DNA of 64,000 nt from an uncultured Pseudoflavonifractor sp. Its GTDB lineage: Bacteria > Bacillota > Clostridia > Oscillospirales > Oscillospiraceae. Shown piece by piece: positions 61,424-64,000 of this stretch. Position 1 is the stretch's first letter, and each line of letters begins with the position of its first letter. The DNA lies in contig NZ_CALXGI010000005.1 of NCBI RefSeq assembly GCF_944387805.1, forward strand, positions 1 to 64,000, in the 5' to 3' direction. A program made the position numbers and the translations under genes. The notes under the pieces are model-generated. The model was not told where the DNA came from and did not search any database. It was given only the letters and a program-made list of their open reading frames with translations.

Positions 61424-63019
61424 TTAATCTTTCAGAGAGAGAATGATGCTTTTCCCCTGCTCCGGGTCGGTGTCGGGGAAGTCGGTGCGGGTGTGACAGC
61501 CCCGGCTCTCAGTCCGCCGGAGAGCGGCCTGGAGCACCAGGCTGGCCAGATAGACCAGCTGGGTCAGGCGGCGTTTCTCCTGCTGCTGGACAAAGTTGGG
61601 GGTGGTCAGCTCGGCGAGCTGCCGGTCCAGATAGCCCAGCTCTACCAGGCCCTGAGTCAGGCCCTGGGCGTCCCGCAGAATGCCGCCATACTGCCAGAGA
61701 ATATGGCGGATGCTCTTTTCGCTGCCGGTGAGCATCGCCTCGGTCTCCGGGTCAGGCGGACAGTCCGTGCACCGCTCCGGCGCGTCCCAGGTCAGTCCGG
61801 CGGGCGCGGGCGTTTTTTTCGCCTCCTCTGCCGCCAGCTGTCCGGCAATCTGGCCGAAGACCACGTTCTCCGTGAGCGCCGTGGCGCCCAGGCGGTTGGC
61901 GCCGTGTATGCCGCCGGCCACCTCGCCCACGGCATACAGGCCGGGTACGTCGGTGTGGCAGTCCACGTCGATGATGACGCCGCCGCAGGAGAAATGGGCC
62001 GCAGGCACCACCTCAATCAGATCCCTGGACGGGTCGATACCCGCCGCCCGCAGGGCCTTGCACGCGCCGAAGCTCTGGAGCAGCGCTTTTTCCGGGATGT
62101 GCCTGGCGTCCACATACACGCCGCCCATGGGGCTGCCCCGTCCGGCGGCCACCTCCCGGGCGATGGCAGCGGACAGGATGTCCCGGGCGGCCACATCCTT
62201 CAGCACCGGGTCATAGCGCTCCATGAACCGCTCGCCTTCCCTGTTGAGGATATAAGCCCCCTCACCCCGGAGGGTATCGTTGACCAGCTTGCCCTTCAGC
62301 CCCGGCGGCGCGGCCAGGGTGGTGGGCATAAACTGAATAAACTCCATGTCCCGCAGGCGGCAGCCCGCCTCCAGGGCCAGGATATACCCCTCTCCGGTGA
62401 GGCCGGGCGCGGTGGTGGTGTGCTCATAGAGGGCCGCCATGCCGCCGGTGGCCAGCACTACCGTCCTGGCGGCGATCATCAGGGGCTTGCCTTCCCCGTC
62501 CATGCCCGCCGCGCCCCGCACCCGGCCGTCCTTCAGCAGCAGCTGGGTGATGAGGGTATTTTTCAGCATGGTCACGCCTTCCGCGCCTGCCCGGCGGAAG
62601 AGGACGCCGTAGGAATCGCTGCCCCGGCCGGAAGCGCACCGCAGTGACCGGGGCGCCGAGTGGCCGCCGGAGCGGAAGCGGCGGTAGCTGCCGTCCTCAT
62701 TGCGGTAGAACTCCACGCCCCACTCCGTCACCCGCTCTATGGCGGGCCAGCTCCGCTCCGCCAGGCGGCGCAGCAGAGGCTGGTCCACCAGCTCCGTACC
62801 GCTGCGCAGAGCGTCGGCCACCAGGCAATCCACCGAGTCGTCCGCCGCGCCGGGCAGCACCACGGCATATCCGCCCGCCGCCACGGCGGTGGCGTTGCCG
62901 CCCGCCTTGTAGGCCAGCACCACTCTGGCGCCCGCCTCACGGGCTGCCATGGCCGCGCACAGTCCGCCGCTGCCGCCTCCCAGCACCAGCACATCAGTCT
63001 CCAGCTTTACAGGTGTCAT
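61424..63019 (-). CDS. FAD-dependent fumarate reductase/aspartate oxidase-like flavoprotein
   Basis: A 531-residue FAD_binding_2 flavoprotein. The N-terminal dinucleotide fold is DVLVLGGGSGGLCAAMAAREAGARVVL; the FAD/substrate region has VVPAAHFSCGGVIIDVDCHTDVPGLYAVGEVAGGIHGANRLGATALTENVVFG, as in SdhA/FrdA/NadB; a short C-terminal helical domain (YLASLVLQAALRRTESRGCHTRTDFP) is the succinate dehydrogenase flavoprotein C-terminus. No iron-sulfur or membrane subunit and no nadA or nadC are adjacent, so the substrate cannot be set. Start ATG 63019 with AAGGAG; the frame continues upstream to 63130 without a better site. Confidence 0.85.
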   Translation of the reverse strand: MTPVKLETDVLVLGGGSGGLCAAMAAREAGARVVLAYKAGGNATAVAAGGYAVVLPGAADDSVDCLVADALRSGTELVDQPLLRRLAERSWPAIERVTEWGVEFYRNEDGSYRRFRSGGHSAPRSLRCASGRGSDSYGVLFRRAGAEGVTMLKNTLITQLLLKDGRVRGAAGMDGEGKPLMIAARTVVLATGGMAALYEHTTTAPGLTGEGYILALEAGCRLRDMEFIQFMPTTLAAPPGLKGKLVNDTLRGEGAYILNREGERFMERYDPVLKDVAARDILSAAIAREVAAGRGSPMGGVYVDARHIPEKALLQSFGACKALRAAGIDPSRDLIEVVPAAHFSCGGVIIDVDCHTDVPGLYAVGEVAGGIHGANRLGATALTENVVFGQIAGQLAAEEAKKTPAPAGLTWDAPERCTDCPPDPETEAMLTGSEKSIRHILWQYGGILRDAQGLTQGLVELGYLDRQLAELTTPNFVQQQEKRRLTQLVYLASLVLQAALRRTESRGCHTRTDFPDTDPEQGKSIILSLKD

Positions 63020-63137
63020 ACTCCGGCTCCTTTCCGTCGCTCCCATATTTTCACGGCCACAGCAGGCCGTCCATCTCTTCTCTATCAGAATAATCCATCC
63101 TCCTGGGGGAATGTCAAGAGGATTTTGCATCTCTCGT

Positions 63138-63196
63138 CAGAAAGCAGCAGGCGCGGGAACCGCAACGGTTCCCGCGCCTGCTGCTTTCTGTTTTTT
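63138..63196. terminator. Long perfect hairpin between citrate synthase and flavoprotein genes
   Basis: A 25-bp perfect stem (63138-63162 with 63166-63190, loop CAA). U6 follows on the plus strand; on the minus strand, where both genes lie, the tail is ACGAGAG, though TTTCTG is part of the 3' arm. Most likely the end of the citrate synthase transcript. Confidence 0.7.
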
Positions 63197-64000
63197 CAGC
63201 GCTCGGCCAGGCTCTTGTACTCCTGCCGGTGTCCCACGTACTGGTAGGCGGGACGGATAATCTTGCCCATATTGATGAGCTCCTCAATGCGGTGGGCGCT
63301 CCAGCCCGCTACACGGGCCAGGGCAAAGATGGGGGTATACAGCTCCAGAGGCAGGTCCAGCATATGGTAGACAAAGCCAGAGTAGAAGTCCACATTGGCG
63401 GACACGCCCTTGTAAATCTTCCGCTCGCCGGCAATCACCTCGGGACCCAGGCGCTCCACCAGGGAGTAGAGCTCGTACTCCTCGGTGCGCCCCTTCTCCC
63501 GGGACAGCCGCTCCACAAAGGACCGCAGGATATTGGCCCGGGGGTCGGACAGAGAGTAGACCGCGTGGCCCATGCCGTAGATGAGGCCCGCTTTGTCAAA
63601 GGCCTTCCGGTCCAGCAGGTCCTGGAGATAGGCCTTCACCTCGTCCTCATCCTTCCAGTCCCGGATATGCTCCTTCATATCCTCAAACATACGGATGACT
63701 TTGATGTTGGCGCCGCCGTGCTTGGGACCCTTCAGGGAGGCCAGGGCCGCCGCCATGCAGGAGTATGTATCCGTGCCGGAGGAGGTGACCACGTGGGTGG
63801 TGAAGGTGGAGTTGTTGCCGCCGCCGTGCTCAGCATGGAGGGTGAGGCACACATCCAGCACATGGGCCTCCCAGAAGGAATAGGATGCATCGGGCCGCAG
63901 CAGGGCCAGAATATTCTCCGCCATGGACAGCTCCGCCCGGGGAGCATGGATATAGAGGCTGTTCCCCTCTTTGTAGTTGTAGGCATGGTAGCCATATACC
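63196..64000 (-). CDS. Citrate synthase, C-terminal part (runs off the window)
   Basis: The last ~267 residues of a citrate/2-methylcitrate synthase; the open frame reaches the window edge, so the N-terminal ~40 percent is outside. Catalytic and substrate-binding motifs are present: LTLHAEHGGGNNSTFTTHVV (His of the first catalytic loop), LKGPKHGGANIKV, IYGMGHAVYSLSDPRA (second catalytic His), GVSANVDFYSGFVYHMLDLP (catalytic Asp) and FALARVAGWSAHRIEEL with the citrate-binding Arg. It condenses oxaloacetate with acetyl-CoA (or propionyl-CoA). An internal ATG at 63924 is not the start. The following flavoprotein gene is on the same strand. Confidence 0.93.
   Translation of the reverse strand, partial: VYGYHAYNYKEGNSLYIHAPRAELSMAENILALLRPDASYSFWEAHVLDVCLTLHAEHGGGNNSTFTTHVVTSSGTDTYSCMAAALASLKGPKHGGANIKVIRMFEDMKEHIRDWKDEDEVKAYLQDLLDRKAFDKAGLIYGMGHAVYSLSDPRANILRSFVERLSREKGRTEEYELYSLVERLGPEVIAGERKIYKGVSANVDFYSGFVYHMLDLPLELYTPIFALARVAGWSAHRIEELINMGKIIRPAYQYVGHRQEYKSLAER

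Overview
The window looks like a chromosomal segment of a motile, GC-rich, anaerobic Gram-positive gut bacterium of the Clostridia, most likely Oscillospiraceae (the Intestinimonas/Oscillibacter/Flavonifractor type). This is inferred from the flagellar set with FliW/CsrA, lipoproteins with Gram-positive lipoboxes, consensus sigma-A promoters with AGGAGG ribosome binding sites, a FeoA-FeoB fusion, GldAFG-like ABC genes and a BlaI/M56 pair. No rRNA, tRNA, CRISPR array, phage or complete insertion sequence was seen.

Layout. (1) 129-17317: flagellum and chemotaxis region. It holds a ParA ATPase with a ComFB-domain partner, fliD-fliS-fliT-like, a C39-like peptidase divergent from a lone FtsE-like ATPase, a chemoreceptor followed by an FtsA-like actin ATPase and a lipoprotein, a bacteriohemerythrin, and the operon flgM-flgN-flgK-flgL-DUF6470-fliW-csrA. 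Three sigma-28-like promoters (upstream of fliD, flgM and hemerythrin) tie these genes into one late flagellar regulon. (2) 17331-29847: housekeeping and accessory genes: an AIM24-like protein, TspO, a four-gene GldAFG/DUF4340 ABC operon, a two-component system, a PPP-type phosphatase, a DnaQ-like exonuclease, and a MarR/membrane-protein pair with a clear promoter and operator. (3) 29898-42652: a rhamnose utilisation region on the minus strand (GH3 glycosidase, small membrane protein, GH78 rhamnosidase, GPH-type transporter, RhaB, RhaA, lactaldehyde reductase, RhaD), divergent from a DeoR-family regulator. (4) 42653-48332: the DeoR gene is followed by an O-acyltransferase-like group (an MBOAT protein flanked by two SGNH/DltD-like proteins that also carry LRR_5 repeats). 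(5) 48427-64000: yaaA-bcp-DUF5655-Nif3-like, an alpha/beta hydrolase, a lipoprotein/membrane/XRE/DUF2975 operon, a sirtuin, a double-HTH TetR regulator, feoAB with a Cys-rich partner, a BlaI/M56 sensor pair, a FAD-dependent reductase and the 3' part of citrate synthase.

How the genes work together. FlgM holds sigma-28 until the hook is finished. FlgN, FliS and the FliT-like protein are export chaperones for FlgK/FlgL, flagellin and FliD. FliW and CsrA couple flagellin level to translation. In the rhamnose region GH78 releases rhamnose, the GPH carrier imports sugar or glycoside, RhaA/RhaB/RhaD convert rhamnose to dihydroxyacetone phosphate and lactaldehyde, and FucO reduces lactaldehyde to 1,2-propanediol.

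Most interesting leads: the ParA/ComFB pair as a possible second-messenger-responsive positioning system, the MBOAT/SGNH/LRR_5 cluster, the M56 sensor with a degenerate M23-like domain behind a triple-operator promoter, the actin-like ATPase in the chemotaxis operon, and the double-HTH TetR regulator.
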